A stretch of 64,000 bases of DNA from Nematopogon swammerdamellus (GCA_946902875.1 OX336344.1:18435791-18499790); one strand, 5' to 3'. Shown: positions 10,634 through 20,356, counted from the stretch's first letter. Notes: generated by a model from the sequence alone, not told the origin. Numbers and translations: made by a program.

Positions 10634-11020
10634 GACAGCCTCGATAGCTCAGTGGTGCAGACAGTCGACTGTCGCTATTGATGATTAAGCAACGCTGGGC
10701 CGGTCAGTACTTGAATGTGACCGCTCGACCGTTGGAGACTGACCGTGGTTCGGATTCCACGTAAAACTGTAGGTCCCTTCCTAGGTCGTAGGGCTCAACC
10801 CACCCGGGTTGATACCACCTCACGGATTGAAACGTCGGTCGAAACGGCTATGTAAATAGTTCGTGTTTTCCGTCCAGTTCAGTGTAGCTGACATGATATG
10901 AAGGGAAGCACTGACACGGCACCTAGTTCACCCGGTGTTATAGGCTGACATCACGGATGTTGTAGGTGATGTAGCCAACCGTACCAGTTTCAATAAAAAA
11001 ATAAAATAGAAATAAAAAAA
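10634..11020 (+). repeat. S-family SINE
   Basis: Head: GACAGCCTCGATAGCTCAGT with A box, then the 5S-like segment (TTAAGCAACGCTGGGCCGGT, CAGTACTTGAATGTGACCGC), then the B box GTGGTTCGGATTCC. The body and A-rich tail follow. Nearly full length. Confidence 0.85.
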
Positions 11021-11428
11021 GGTACTAGTAGGTACTACCAATTGCTAGTGAGTCCTAAAAACCTACCAAACACCCACCACCTCCATGCCAAACACCCGGT
11101 AATTGGACCAAAATAATAAACGGACAGTCACGTACGTATGTTGTTAGTAAATGAAGGCTGGTTATGATAGCGTGCAGCGACCCGTGTTCCGAGAGACACG
11201 ACAGCTCGCGCGCATGTGAGGCTTTCGTGTTACCGCGCAGGAGAGACCGCGCCCGCTGGGCGGCTGAAGCCCTGCTGTGTGGGCAGTGGCGGTTCTAGAC
11301 CAAAATGTAGACGTCAGCGACATCAGCTTAGCGAGGCCTCTTTCATTTCCCAGTCAGAAAGCAAACGATAAATATAATGAGACTGATGTATGAGTATACA
11401 TCAGTCTCATTATATTTATAGAGGAATT
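11021..11428. other. Spacer with a 52-bp perfect palindrome
   Basis: 11368-11391 and 11396-11419 are perfect 24-base complements around a 4-base loop (arm begins ATAAATATAATGAGACTGAT). It ends only 9 bp before the start of an S SINE. The rest of the spacer, including the GC-rich 11160-11340, shows no gene. Confidence 0.7.
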
Positions 11429-11818
11429 GTCAGCCTCGATAGCTCAGTGGTGCAGACAGTCGACTGTTGCTATTGACTGTTAAGCAACGCTGGGCGCGGT
11501 CAGTACTTGGATGGGTTACCGCTCGACCGTTGGAGGCTGACCGTGGTTCGTATTCCACGTAAAACTGTAGGTACCTTCCCGTCCTACCTGACTCGGCGGT
11601 AAGGTTCAACCCGCCCGGGTTGATACCACCGCACTGAATGAAACGTCGGTCGAAACGTCTATGTAAATAGTTTGTGTTTTCCGTCCAGTTTAGTGTAGCC
11701 GGCACGATCGAAGGGAAGCACTGACATGGTACCTAGTTCACTCGGTGTTATGGGCTGACATCACGGATGTTGTAGGTGATGTAGCCAAACGTGTCATATT
11801 CCATAAAAAAATAAAAAT
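11429..11818 (+). repeat. S-family SINE, best full-length copy
   Basis: Head in order: tRNA-like A box (ATAGCTCAGTGGTGCAG, 11439-11455), 5S rRNA-like segment at 11480-11524 (GTTAAGCAACGCTGGGCGCG then GTCAGTACTTGGATGGGT), tRNA-like B box (GTGGTTCGTATTCCAC, 11541-11556). GTCAGCCTC at the start pairs with GAGGCTGAC just before the B box. The body runs to TTCCATAAAAAAATAAAAAT. Pol III SINE heads normally derive from tRNA, 7SL or 5S alone, and this one joins two. Confidence 0.85.
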
Positions 11819-12390
11819 ATTAGTTTCATTGCTAATCAAAATGTTGACAAAAATTACACGAACAATCACAAATTAAAATAAATAACCCAACAAGCAAAAT
11901 GGCCCCAGTGTGCGACCATACTTTGATGAGAATTTTTGGGATCGCGCGATCCCAAAGGTTGTCAGCTAGGGTAAATGAATTTTTGCGAGGCCCCCTCAGG
12001 CGCGAGGCGGTCGGCGGTCGCCGACGCCTAGCGCCGCCACTGCGTGTGGGCGGTCGGCTCAGCTATATCAAGTATTTTGTTATTTATTATTAGTTGGTGT
12101 CGCTTTCACTTATGTTACTAGATGCCGTGTTAGGACTTCCATTACATTCTGCTCCTGCATGTACTGTAATATTATATTTCTTCGTGTTCGTCGTAACTTT
12201 CATGTTGATGGCCTTCAATCTAGTAATTTACTCTAAAAACTGGCTTTACTATAGAACGAATGTGCGTGGTTAAAACTATTTCTCGAATTAATTTTATTCA
12301 CATATCACTCGTTCTGCCCGCTTCCATCGTAAGGCGGGCGATCATCGCTGGCATTTCTTCACATGCAATGTCAACTCATTAGCTTGGTTG
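11819..12390. other. Unassigned DNA with a 22-bp palindrome
   Basis: A perfect 22-bp palindrome centred on GGATCGCGCGATCC occupies 11935-11956. GC-rich sequence follows to 12060 (GGCGGTCGGCGGTCGCCGAC). No gene recognised. Confidence 0.45.
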
Positions 12391-12712
12391 TTAGGTTTCC
12401 GTATCAGTCGTACGAGACCCTATTACTAAGCATACGCCGTCTGTCTGCCTGTCCGTCTGTCCGAGGGCTGTATCTCTTGAACCGTAATGGTTATTCCGTG
12501 GAAATTTTCACAGAATATGTCTTATTATGGCCGATAACAACAAATAAGAAAAAGTAAAAAATTCACGGGGTCCCCAAACAAGAAACTAAAAAGTATATGC
12601 GCGCCATCTACCGAAAAGAGTATGAAGCATTTTAACTTAGCGTGAGTGGAGCTGACCATGCCATAGCGATACGGAACCCTCGGTGCGCGAGTTCGATTCG
12701 CACTTGGCCGGA
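12391..12712 (-). repeat. P-family repeat
   Basis: TTAGGTTTCCGTATCAGTCG, CGTCTGTCTGCCTGTCCGTC, TCTTGAACCGTAATGG, ATGCGCGCCATCTACCGAA, and the GGTGCGCGAGTTCGATTCGC end with CACTTGGCCGG. A full minus-orientation copy with small deletions. Confidence 0.8.
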
Positions 12713-13247
12713 TTTCGATAACGCGCTAGGCAGAGATTACATTATTAAACAATATCTAAAACGCACATGACACCGTCTACAAATTCAATTGGTTCTGACA
12801 ATTATGTATTTTCCAAAAGTACATTCATGTAATCCTTTCAAAGGAACATACCTATCGGGGCAGCATGGAATTCACAAACACCACGCACAAACGAAAAAAA
12901 ATTACAGTTGACATTGTGTTGCCGTTGACAAACCGCGTTCCAGGCTTGTTACGAGTATATACACATGACGGTGCGTGTCGCTTTCGCGAAAAACTGACAA
13001 TTCCATGAAATTATACTCATTTTAATTCGTCGGGTCACGCGAAGGCCCTCGCAGCGACAAAAAGGCTTTATAATTTCCCTCAAAATGGTGTTGGGGGAAG
13101 ATTTAGTGGGTCGCGTCGTGGGGGACAAGATTATGCCATTTAATGGTTTTATTGTGGCCTTCTTTGTTTTGGTAGTTTATGGTTGGTGTTAAAATTTATA
13201 AACCTTATTAATAAACACTGCGTTTATTATAGTATATACAAGTATAC
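12713..13247. other. Unassigned intergenic DNA
   Basis: No repeat family or gene recognised. Confidence 0.45.
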
Positions 13248-13372
13248 TAGCTGTGCCCGCGACTTCGTCCGCGTGGACTTATCACGACGTCATCTACCGG
13301 GTTCAATTGTATTTTCAAACCATCCGGGGACCCACTCAAATACACACACAAAATTTCATCCAAATTGGTCCA

Positions 13373-13725
13373 TCATTGCACGAGCTCCCTGGTTTACAAA
13401 AAACTCCGAAGTCCACGATTACCTGGAAATGCCAACAGTCAAGGATGAAATCAGACAATTCAACAAAAAGTATAAAAAACGACTAGCGACGCATCCCAAC
13501 AGACTGGCCTCCGATCTTTTGATCGAGAGAAGCTACACCAATAGGCTAAAGCGCTATCACATCCTTGCACTGGAGGATAGGACATAAATAAGCACGTAGA
13601 GGACCAGACATACGAGGAGGGTAATCAAATGGATGACTCGACTCACACGACCAACCTCACACAGAAAATCTGCTTATGGTCACATTCCGATTGCAGATGG
13701 TGCAAGCACAAAAAAAAAAAAAATT
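13373..13725 (+). mobile_element. 5'-truncated Jockey-type LINE insertion
   Basis: The 353-bp insert carries the end of a LINE ORF2, a short 3' UTR and an A13-plus tail (13710-13723). It is flanked by a perfect 9-bp duplication ATTGGTCCA at 13364-13372 and 13726-13734. Truncation at the 5' end, a poly(A) tail and a target duplication together are the signature of target-primed reverse transcription. Confidence 0.85.
13389..13587 (+). pseudogene. Jockey-like ORF2 C-terminus
   Basis: The frame reads APWFTKNSEVHDYLEMPTV then DEIRQFNKKYKKRLATHPN and ends at TAA 13587. APWF.RN...H.DL.MPTV..EI and RL..HPN.LA are the closing residues of Jockey-clade reverse transcriptases. The reverse transcriptase and endonuclease domains are missing through 5' truncation. 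The open frame extends upstream to 13183, but that part is translated host repeat. Confidence 0.82.
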
Positions 13726-13802
13726 ATTGGTCCAGCCGTTTAGAAGGAGTAGGTGACAAACACACGTACAGAAGAAATTATATATATAAGGATATGTGTA
13801 AT

Positions 13803-13882
13803 ATGCTTTATTGAACACCAATTCATACAAAATGCAATAGGCGAGCTTAATACCGCGAGGCATTCTATTCTAACTAACCTTT
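13803..13882 (-). repeat. Antisense retroelement 3' end
   Basis: CTTTATTGAACACCAATTCA ... GCGAGCTTAATACCGCGAGG and CATTCTATTCTAACTAACCT. The same sequence recurs at 34880-35040. Read on the minus strand it contains a polyadenylation-like CAATAAAG, so it is probably a retroelement 3' end. Confidence 0.55.
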
Positions 13883-14283
13883 GGGATGTGGGAAAAGTAC
13901 ATGCAGGCGAACAAGAATATTTTGTGGCAATGCTTTAGTAGATTGTAAAGAAATGTAACAGACTACAAGCGAATACGACATAAATGCTTTAATAGGTAAG
14001 CATATACACATTATATAATATTTAATCGACTTACATAATATGATATACATTAATCAGTGGAACAGGTGTACATCTGGGCCAGGTGAACGGGCTTCCGTGA
14101 AATATTTTTATCACTCCTACAATCCACGGATCTTCAAATCGCGGGTTAATAGCCTTTCCCCAGCGACATTAGTCCGCCTACAAGCCGGACTGGCACCTCC
14201 TCGGGGGTGAAATTGGCTGCTCCTGAGGCTTTGACCTCGGGCACAACCACCCAGTTTGGAAGTAATACAAAAAATACAAAACA
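13883..14283. other. Unassigned DNA
   Basis: No gene seen. 14110-14240 is moderately GC-rich (CTACAAGCCGGACTGGCACC). Confidence 0.4.
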
Positions 14284-14619
14284 GAAAACCAGCCAAGTCC
14301 GAGTCGGATTCGCGCACCGAGGTTTCCGCACTGCAAAAAAAAACTGAAAAAATACATTTATTGTATGAAGACCCACCTTAATTTTTATTTTTTGTTGTTA
14401 TATCCGCCAAAATAACAATAATATATTCTTTGAAAATTTCAAACGGCTAGCTATTATTAGTTCCAAAGATACAGCCATCGGACGGACGGACGGACGGACA
14501 GACAGACAGACAGACGTTGTAGGCTGAGTAATAGGTTACGTGTACTGTTCTTCTTTCCATTGTGTGCAATAAAGAGTTTCTATTCTATTCTATTCTTCCG
14601 TACGGAGTACGAAAAACTA
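14284..14619 (+). repeat. P-family repeat with a small insertion
   Basis: CCAGCCAAGTCCGAGTCGGA, CGCGCACCGAGGTTTCCGCA, the AACGGCTAGCTATTATTAGT segment and (GACG)n(GACA)n at 14479-14512. The final TTCCGTACGGAGTACG is separated from the rest by about 60 bp (14537-14595) ending in (CTATT)n. Confidence 0.72.
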
Positions 14620-15840
14620 ATAAAAACTAGCTAGCTCTCGAACATGTTTTGTGAATATTCGCGAAGTCGTCACGCAAGCTCGACAGGACTGCATCAAAAT
14701 ATATATACCTAGGCCAATGACGGCGTCCCGAGATAATCCTGAGTAAAGCGGCGAGTAGAAGCCGCTTAGGGCCCCTTAGTCCTGTGCCCTGCGACTTATC
14801 ACAATTTATTATATTACTCCGCTCGCCGTAATTGCAGGTGGCGAGCTAATTGTCATTACCCCTCGCTCCCTCCATTCCCCTGGTTCCGAGGGACAGGGCA
14901 GGGGAAACAAGAACGTATGTAAGTGGAAAATTAGTTTAATATCCGGAGGGCTGCACAGGAAGATTAGTCTCTGGAGCGTAGTATGAAAAAATACACTATA
15001 ATATGCCGTGTTAGACTGTGTGTGTGTGTTCCCTTTCTATTTCGTCATGTACTTACAGGATTGTTTTGTTGCAAATGAAAGAATATTCGAAATAATTCGA
15101 GGCACCATCGTATGTTAGCTGCATGCAAATGAAATGAATTGAAATGAAAATATACTTTATTGCACGAAAAGTGACAAAAGGCGGATTTAAAGCCTAAGTT
15201 CATTATCTGCCAGTCATGCCTGGGATTGTGAGTAGGGTAGATGGGTAGTGCGGAAAATTAAATATTTATTAATTTAATTTTTTTTTTTAAAGTATAAAAA
15301 TAAACAATAAAACATAATAATAATAAATACATTCGGGTATAGTAGTATAGGCACGAGTCCTGACTCGTGAGTATAGGGCACGGAAACCTAAAAAGGCTTT
15401 AGACAATTTCTTTTAGAAAATGCACTGTAGCGTTGAAAAAACTACAGAAAAACACAATTATTATTGAAACAAACTCTGCTACAATCCCTGTGATTGTCGG
15501 TTGCTACTTTCTGTTTTTAAATTAATGAAATTTATTTCTTTTTCTCGCATTAGACATTCCACAGGCCGAGCCGCGCTTAATCAAAAAAATAATATCTCTC
15601 TCGAAGTAAAAAATGGGGTTTCTGTTCTTCACAATCCTCGCTAATAATGTGTATTTATGTTCTGTTTGCTTTTGCCGTGATCTCGATTGCCGCGGGGAAT
15701 ATGTAAATTATTATAAGTATCTCGCTTCATTTGTAACATACAAATATTCTTTGCAAAATGGTTTTATGAATTTCTTTCTTGGCTATTTGTTTATTATAGT
15801 TCGTAAGCCTTGAAACATTAGAATATGTTTTGGTTTAATT
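14620..15840. other. Unassigned DNA
   Basis: At 15150-15240 ATACTTTATTGCACGAAAAG ... GGCGGATTTAAAGCC looks like another antisense retroelement 3' end. A short P end lies at 15325-15395 (GGCACGGAAACCTAAAAAGG). No gene recognised. The AT-rich frame at 15613-15813 has no recognisable features. Confidence 0.45.
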
Positions 15841-15990
15841 AACCCCCGACGAAAAAAGAGGGGTGTTATTATAAGTTTAACGTGTGTGTGTATGGGTGTG
15901 TCTGTCTGTGGCATCGTAGCTCCCAAACGGATGAACCGATTTGAATGCGGTTTTTTTATTAGAAATCTCGCACTTGGCCGGTTTTTTCGT
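15841..15990 (+). repeat. D-family repeat joined to a P end
   Basis: AACCCCCGACGAAAAAAGAG, GTGTGTGTATGGGTGTGTCT, CATCGTAGCTCCCAAACGGA and GAACCGATTTGAATGCGG form family D. The last 30 bp (TCGCACTTGGCCGGTTTTTT) are a minus-orientation P terminus. Confidence 0.7.
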
Positions 15991-16357
15991 TAGACGAGAT
16001 GTATTCAATAAAATCACCACCTAAAATTTGTGACGTAGCATTCCCTGTACTCGGGTATCCTACCTACCTAATGGCGGGAATGCTTACGATTTCCTATCGA
16101 GGAGTACTTAGTAAAACATCGATGTAACGTATGTGAATATCTTTCATTTATTATCAGCACGCTATTTATATGTACATGGCTTACTACTAATTACTTATCC
16201 TATATATACCTATCCTAATATCCTAATGTCTACCTATTACTAGCCTAGTTGGGAGGTACCCCTAATCCCTACCCTTATAACCATAACCTAGTGTCGCTGC
16301 CTATCGATATCTTACGTATATTGGATAAGGCAGGACAAGGTGTTGGTGCCTACTTGG
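15991..16357. other. Unassigned DNA
   Basis: AT-rich with CTACCTA-like runs. No gene recognised. Confidence 0.4.
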
Positions 16358-16590
16358 GTGAGAGGCGGGGGGGCCTGCGATCAAAGCGGAGACCACCGAT
16401 CGAGCAGGAGGGATCAGTACGGCGTTCGTGCGGAGGCCACCGATCGCTGGTACTGTGGGGTAAGAGGGGGGAAGGAGCGGGGGGGAATCTGCGATCAAAG
16501 CGGAGACCACCGATCGAGCAGAAGGGAGCAGTACTGCGTTCGTGCGGGGGCCACCGATCGCTGGTACTGCGGGGTAAGGGGGGACCGTCT
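16358..16590 (+). repeat. Two tandem GC-rich units of 114 bp
   Basis: GCGATCAAAGCGGAGACCAC followed by CGATCGAGCAG starts at 16377 and again at 16491. The two units match through GTTCGTGCGG..GCCACCGATC and CTGGTACTG.GGGGTAAG. Frames are open on both strands because the unit length is a multiple of three and lacks stops, so coding is not implied. Confidence 0.82.
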
Positions 16591-16840
16591 GAGTCGCTAG
16601 CCGAGCTCAGACTGACTAACCGTTGGCTGCGCGGCCGTATTTATATTAGTAGCTGGCGCGCTAGTGAGCGTCGGTGTGTCCGGCCGTGTAGTGGTGTGTG
16701 TGCCGGCCGGCTGTAGGTAGCTGCACCGCGCTCGCCTCGCTGTCCGTCGAGCCGCGCTGCCGCCGTCGGGCGTCAGTCTCGCTTTATGTGACGTCATCGT
16801 CACAAATTTAAATTTAAATTATCTGTTATTATGTAAGTAC
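16591..16840 (+). promoter_or_regulatory. Possible promoter or 5' exon, GC-rich with a CRE palindrome
   Basis: This CpG-rich block contains a TATA-like GTATTTATATTAG at 16637-16649, a perfect CRE octamer TGACGTCA at 16788-16795, and a consensus splice donor (GTAAGTA) at 16833-16839. Together with the adjacent tandem units it resembles the start of a gene whose coding exons lie elsewhere. No transcript evidence is available, so this is inference. Confidence 0.3.
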
Positions 16841-17406
16841 CCTGGATTTTTCATTTCCAAAATTCTCACGGTTTATTTCTAGGGGCTGTGAAAATATGTA
16901 ACACAGAGTAATACATAATTCGGCCTAAGTACTTCGTGATAGATACAGAGAGCAGCGATTAACGGCCGTCTTCCTCCTGCCGACCCTCCATTTCTTGCTC
17001 CGTGGTTGGACAGTAGCTCATTTACACACTTAAAAACGAGAACATTTAATGTAGAGATGTGTATTAAACTCATGTACTACACAGAAATCGGACTTAATGC
17101 ATAATTTATTTTTTTCAATCAACCTTTTACACAACAACAGCCGTTAGTACACTTACACGTTTAGCCACATTTTTTCCTTCAATATTAATAAATCCGCAGC
17201 ATGTCTATACGTGAATGCGTTCTGGGACATAGCCGCGATCTCCTCATGTCCCGCAGAAAACGGCTCGTTGTCTGGTCACCGCGATCTGTATGCGACTGGC
17301 CGTTGTTTCGCAATCATTCGGATCGCATAGGATACGCTGAGACAATACTAAGCGGTGACTATTCTGAAAGATTGAAGGGGAAATAGGAAATCGTGGTCGA
17401 TCAAAC
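16841..17406. other. Unassigned DNA
   Basis: No recognised gene. The frame at 17201-17386 has no recognisable features. The stretch 17345-17414 belongs to a repeat that continues at 17741, interrupted by the MITE. Confidence 0.4.
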
Positions 17407-17414
17407 CAAAGACC

Positions 17415-17732
17415 CTAGAACGATAAAAAAAAGCTATGGACGCCGGACTGTCAAATGCTTGTATGAAAACTAGCGTCGCCGAGTTGCGGGGAGCGGGGTG
17501 TACTTACCGATGATAAGATATTCCACTATTGTGCACACTAAACTTGGCTGTAGTGTTTTTACACGTAAACACAGAGCATGCAGGCATTTTAAACAGGTTT
17601 TTGCGGACGCGGCCGATGACAGACTGACGGGCCAGCGCGCGACCGTCCAATGAAACAAGTATGCTTTTACTTATATCGTGTTACGCTGGCGAGGATAGGG
17701 TTTGAGGTCCATAGCTTTTTTTATCGTTCTAG
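17415..17732. mobile_element. MITE with 26-27 bp TIRs and 8-bp target duplication
   Basis: The ends are inverted copies: CTAGAACGATAAAAAAAAGC at the left and GCTTTTTTTATCGTTCTAG at the right, pairing through CTATGGAC. Perfect 8-bp duplications CAAAGACC flank it at 17407-17414 and 17733-17740. The 318-bp interior encodes no transposase. An 8-bp duplication suggests hAT-type mobilisation, though the CTAG end is not the commonest hAT terminus. Confidence 0.8.
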
Positions 17733-17740
17733 CAAAGACC

Positions 17741-17989
17741 ATACCAAACTACTAGTAGATAGAAGCGGTGCTCGATAAGTATTTTCTCGACAATCATGCT
17801 CCAAAACTCCGGCATCCCCTCTCCCTTGGCTGTTATACCGACAATCCTCGTAGAACGGAGAAAGACGGCGTGAAAACTATTTGTCTCTTTTTAACACATT
17901 AAGGCCTTATGCAACGCTTCTTCTTACCGCTCGCTTGTGCGCGCTAGGCCGATCATATCAATTATCATCAATCATCATCAATCATCAAT
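17741..17989. repeat. Right part of the repeat that received the MITE, then spacer
   Basis: ATACCAAACTA...AGAAGCGGTGCT at 17741-17776 matches, inverted, AGCACCGCGTCTATCTAATTTGG at 18411-18432. The two are copies of one uncharacterised repeat. The rest is spacer ending in ATCATCAATCATC repeats. Confidence 0.5.
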
Positions 17990-18360
17990 ACTAATAATAA
18001 ATCTGTAAGGGATGGTCATGGAGTAAGTTAATTGTTTTATGATATACTGCGTCTGTTGACTCTATGTATGATATTAAAACTAAATTTACGATTTTTAGAA
18101 ATCTTTTCTGTATGTATGTATGTTCCTCCATAACTCTTAAACTGATCATCAGATTTCGATGAAACTTAGTACAAGCACATTTGATTATGCGGGACACAGG
18201 ATAGGTAAGCTAAATAAAATTCAGATCCGGTTACGCTAAAATGTGGCTCTCATACAAACCGAATTGTTCCGCGCGCCGAAATAAAGGTACAGTAGTGGGC
18301 TTACTTTCTTATTTTTAAATAGGAATTTCACGCGAGCGAAGCCGCGGGCCAAAGCTAGTT
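17990..18360 (-). repeat. C-family repeat, full length
   Basis: Minus orientation: AATCTGTAAGGGATGGTCAT, GATATTAAAACTAAATTTAC, TTCCTCCATAACTCTTAAAC, CACAGGATAGGTAAGCTAAA, TTCCGCGCGCCGAAATAAAG and ATTTCACGCGAGCGAAGCCG, ending GCTAGT. Confidence 0.82.
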
Positions 18361-18451
18361 CCTTTATAAGTTCAAATTATTCCTTTTGGTGGAGCAAGTG
18401 CATAGCCTCAGCACCGCGTCTATCTAATTTGGTACGGTCTTTGATTCAAAA

Positions 18452-18911
18452 CAGGGTTGTTCCTGATGCACATTTTTTCACATCAGCTGATGCTGATGAT
18501 GCATCAGCATGACGCTGATGGTGATGCTGATATTTTATCATTGACATGAGCGGATGCTAATGCTGATGCTGATTTTAATTATTTTCTTTAAAAAAAGGGA
18601 AAAATACTGAACTATAATATGAATATTATGAATTTATATCCAAAGTTTTGGTTGGTATTGAAATAAAAGATTGTGTTTTAATAATTTTGTGACATTTAAT
18701 AAAAAAAAAGAATCAATCGGATACCAGTACCAGTTTAGTAATTATCTTAGCAATTAAATTATTAGTATTGGATGGAACTTTGGAACTATTTGGAACTGTA
18801 TTTGCTGGTTTACGGCTTCTAGTCTGTTCCGATAAGGTTTGTCACGACTCGAACATCAGCATTAATAATCGGCATCGATCAATGCGGATGCTGATGTTCG
18901 CAACAACCCTG
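18452..18911. mobile_element. hAT-like MITE
   Basis: Both ends read CAGGGTTGTT inward. Flanking 8-mers are ATTCAAAA (18444-18451) and GTTCAAAA (18912-18919), a 7/8 match that fits a decayed 8-bp duplication. Subterminal regions carry many GATGCTGATG/CATCAGCAT motifs in both orientations (18475-18560 and 18856-18897), as expected of transposase-binding subterminal repeats. No transposase is encoded in 460 bp. Confidence 0.72.
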
Positions 18912-19040
18912 GTTCAAAACCAGTTATGTTGTTGTAAAGGGGTTAATTAAAAGATATTGCAATCGACGGGGCTCTAGTGTACCAATACACTAGACCCCCC
19001 TACAATATTCCGTTTGAACTACCATACATACATACATACA

Positions 19041-19286
19041 TGCCACACGCTGTATCCCGGCAATCGGGCATAGCACAACACCGACCACCACATTTAGCAA
19101 AGTTAACTAATAAAGAAACGAAGACCCACGTGCTACATGACTCGGTAGAAGAATCGTGTCAAGGTGAGAAGTGGCTAGACTGTCGCCCTTATTCACGGGA
19201 TCTTATCCTTATCTCTTAGTCGTCTTTTACGACATGCACGGGGAGAGATGCAGTGGGATATTCCTTTTAACTACCGACCCCACATG
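19041..19286 (+). repeat. B-family repeat, hairpin shortened
   Basis: ACACGCTGTATCCCGGCAAT, AGCACAACACCGACCACCAC, GTGCTACATGACTCGGTAGA, GTCGTCTTTTACGACATGCA, CGGGGAGAGATGCAGTGGGA. Confidence 0.78.
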
Positions 19287-19642
19287 GTAGGTACACGGAG
19301 AACTCAAGCATTGTAAACTCAGCGAGGGGTGCGGGCAGCTAGCGTGGTCTGATTGTCGCTTTCTTTTCACCGGCAAAGCTGACGCGGTCGCTTAGTACCC
19401 AGTTTTAAAATATCGGAATACGACCCCAAGACCAAACAGTCTTGTTCCGAAGCAAACGTTTGCTTTGAACCTCAATAAGCGTCCGACTCAGCAAAATTAC
19501 CCGTTACTAGACCTCAATCCGTCGACTTTCTTTCGGACTCTAGCCTTTTATTAGAACTGTTCCTCGTGAAGAAATTACAGCAGACTAGACGGAGTGGAAC
19601 GTGCGTTGAAAATGTATACTTGAATACATTTATTGTAAGTAC
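19287..19642. other. Unassigned DNA
   Basis: No repeat or gene recognised. Confidence 0.4.
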
Positions 19643-20015
19643 TAGCCTTTGCCCGCGGCTATGCTCGCGTGAAATTCGTATTTAACAAGAAGAAAGGTAA
19701 GAAAGAAGGCCGAGTTGCGTTACTGCGTTACCTTTATTTTGGCGCGCGCAACAATTCGGTTTGTATGAGAGCCACATCTTAACGTAACCGGAACTGAATT
19801 TTATTTAGCCTGTCCTGTGTCACATATAGTTAAATGTGCTTGTACTAAGCTTCGTCGAATTCGGATGATTGGTTTAAGAGTTATGGAGGAACATACTCGT
19901 ACATACATAAAGAAAATATTTGTAAAAATCGTCCATTTAGTATTAGTATCATACATAGAGGCTACAAACTCAGTATTTCATAAAAGAAAGTAACTTACTC
20001 CTACATCTTACATCC
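19643..20015 (+). repeat. C-family repeat, full length
   Basis: CTAGCCTTTGCCCGCGGCTA ... GAAATTCGTATTTAACAAGA, GTTTGTATGAGAGCCACATC, GGTTTAAGAGTTATGGAGGA, TACTCCTACATCTTACATCC. Confidence 0.8.
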
Positions 20016-20079
20016 TTTTTTTTTATTTTATTTTTTTATTTTAAGCGTGACAAATGGCGCCGAGGCACCCATGAGGTGT

Positions 20080-20300
20080 CTAACGGCGCCCATTGACAAT
20101 CGGTGGTATGCGGGGCTTGCGAATGCCATGCCGGCCTGACAGGTGCCCATTCACGGCCCTCTTGAAGGATCCGAGACTGTACTTGGGGGGAAATATATGA
20201 GCAGGGAGAGCGTTCCAGTCCAGAGTTTACCGGTTCCATAGAGGAAAGATCTGCAGAATCCATTGCTACGCATCTGCGGTGAGTCCAGCGTGTACGGACG
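20080..20300 (-). pseudogene. LINE reverse transcriptase C-terminal fragment
   Basis: Minus strand, ending at the stop at 20080-20082: WNALPAHIFPPKYSLGSFKR then AVNGHLSGRHGIRKPRIPPI. W..LP...FP..Y.L..FK..V is the closing signature of many LINE ORF2 proteins. Upstream, RSFLYGTGKLW continues in another frame, so a frameshift is present. 23600 and 61960 hold relatives of the same fragment. Confidence 0.75.
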
Positions 20301-20356
20301 CTGTTGCACACATCCCTTATAAATTTATTATTACCTAGTATTGATGATGTACATAG

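Larger units (their letters stand above)
13248..13800 (+). repeat. C-like repeat split by a LINE insertion
   Basis: Left part 13248-13372 (ACTAGCTGTGCCCGCGACTT, CGTCCGCGTGGACTT, AAATTTCATCCAAATTGGTC) and right part 13726-13800 (CAGCCGTTTAGAAGGAGTAG, GTGACAAACACACGTACAGA, TATATATAAGGA) make one element of the 'GCCCGCGACTTCGTCCGCGTGG' type once the inserted LINE is removed. Confidence 0.75.

Noticed and set aside
11480..11524. 5S rRNA gene
   Set aside because: Only the internal control region is present. The outer stems are absent and it is embedded in a SINE.
11430..11705. 91-codon minus-strand ORF
   Set aside because: Antisense of the S SINE. Similar frames occur in other copies.
13183..13388. 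N-terminal extension of the Jockey fragment
   Set aside because: Translated C-like repeat upstream of the insertion point. Not LINE protein.
16249..16716. 155-codon ORF over the GC-rich tandem units
   Set aside because: The frame follows a 114-bp duplication open on both strands. No domain or codon bias.
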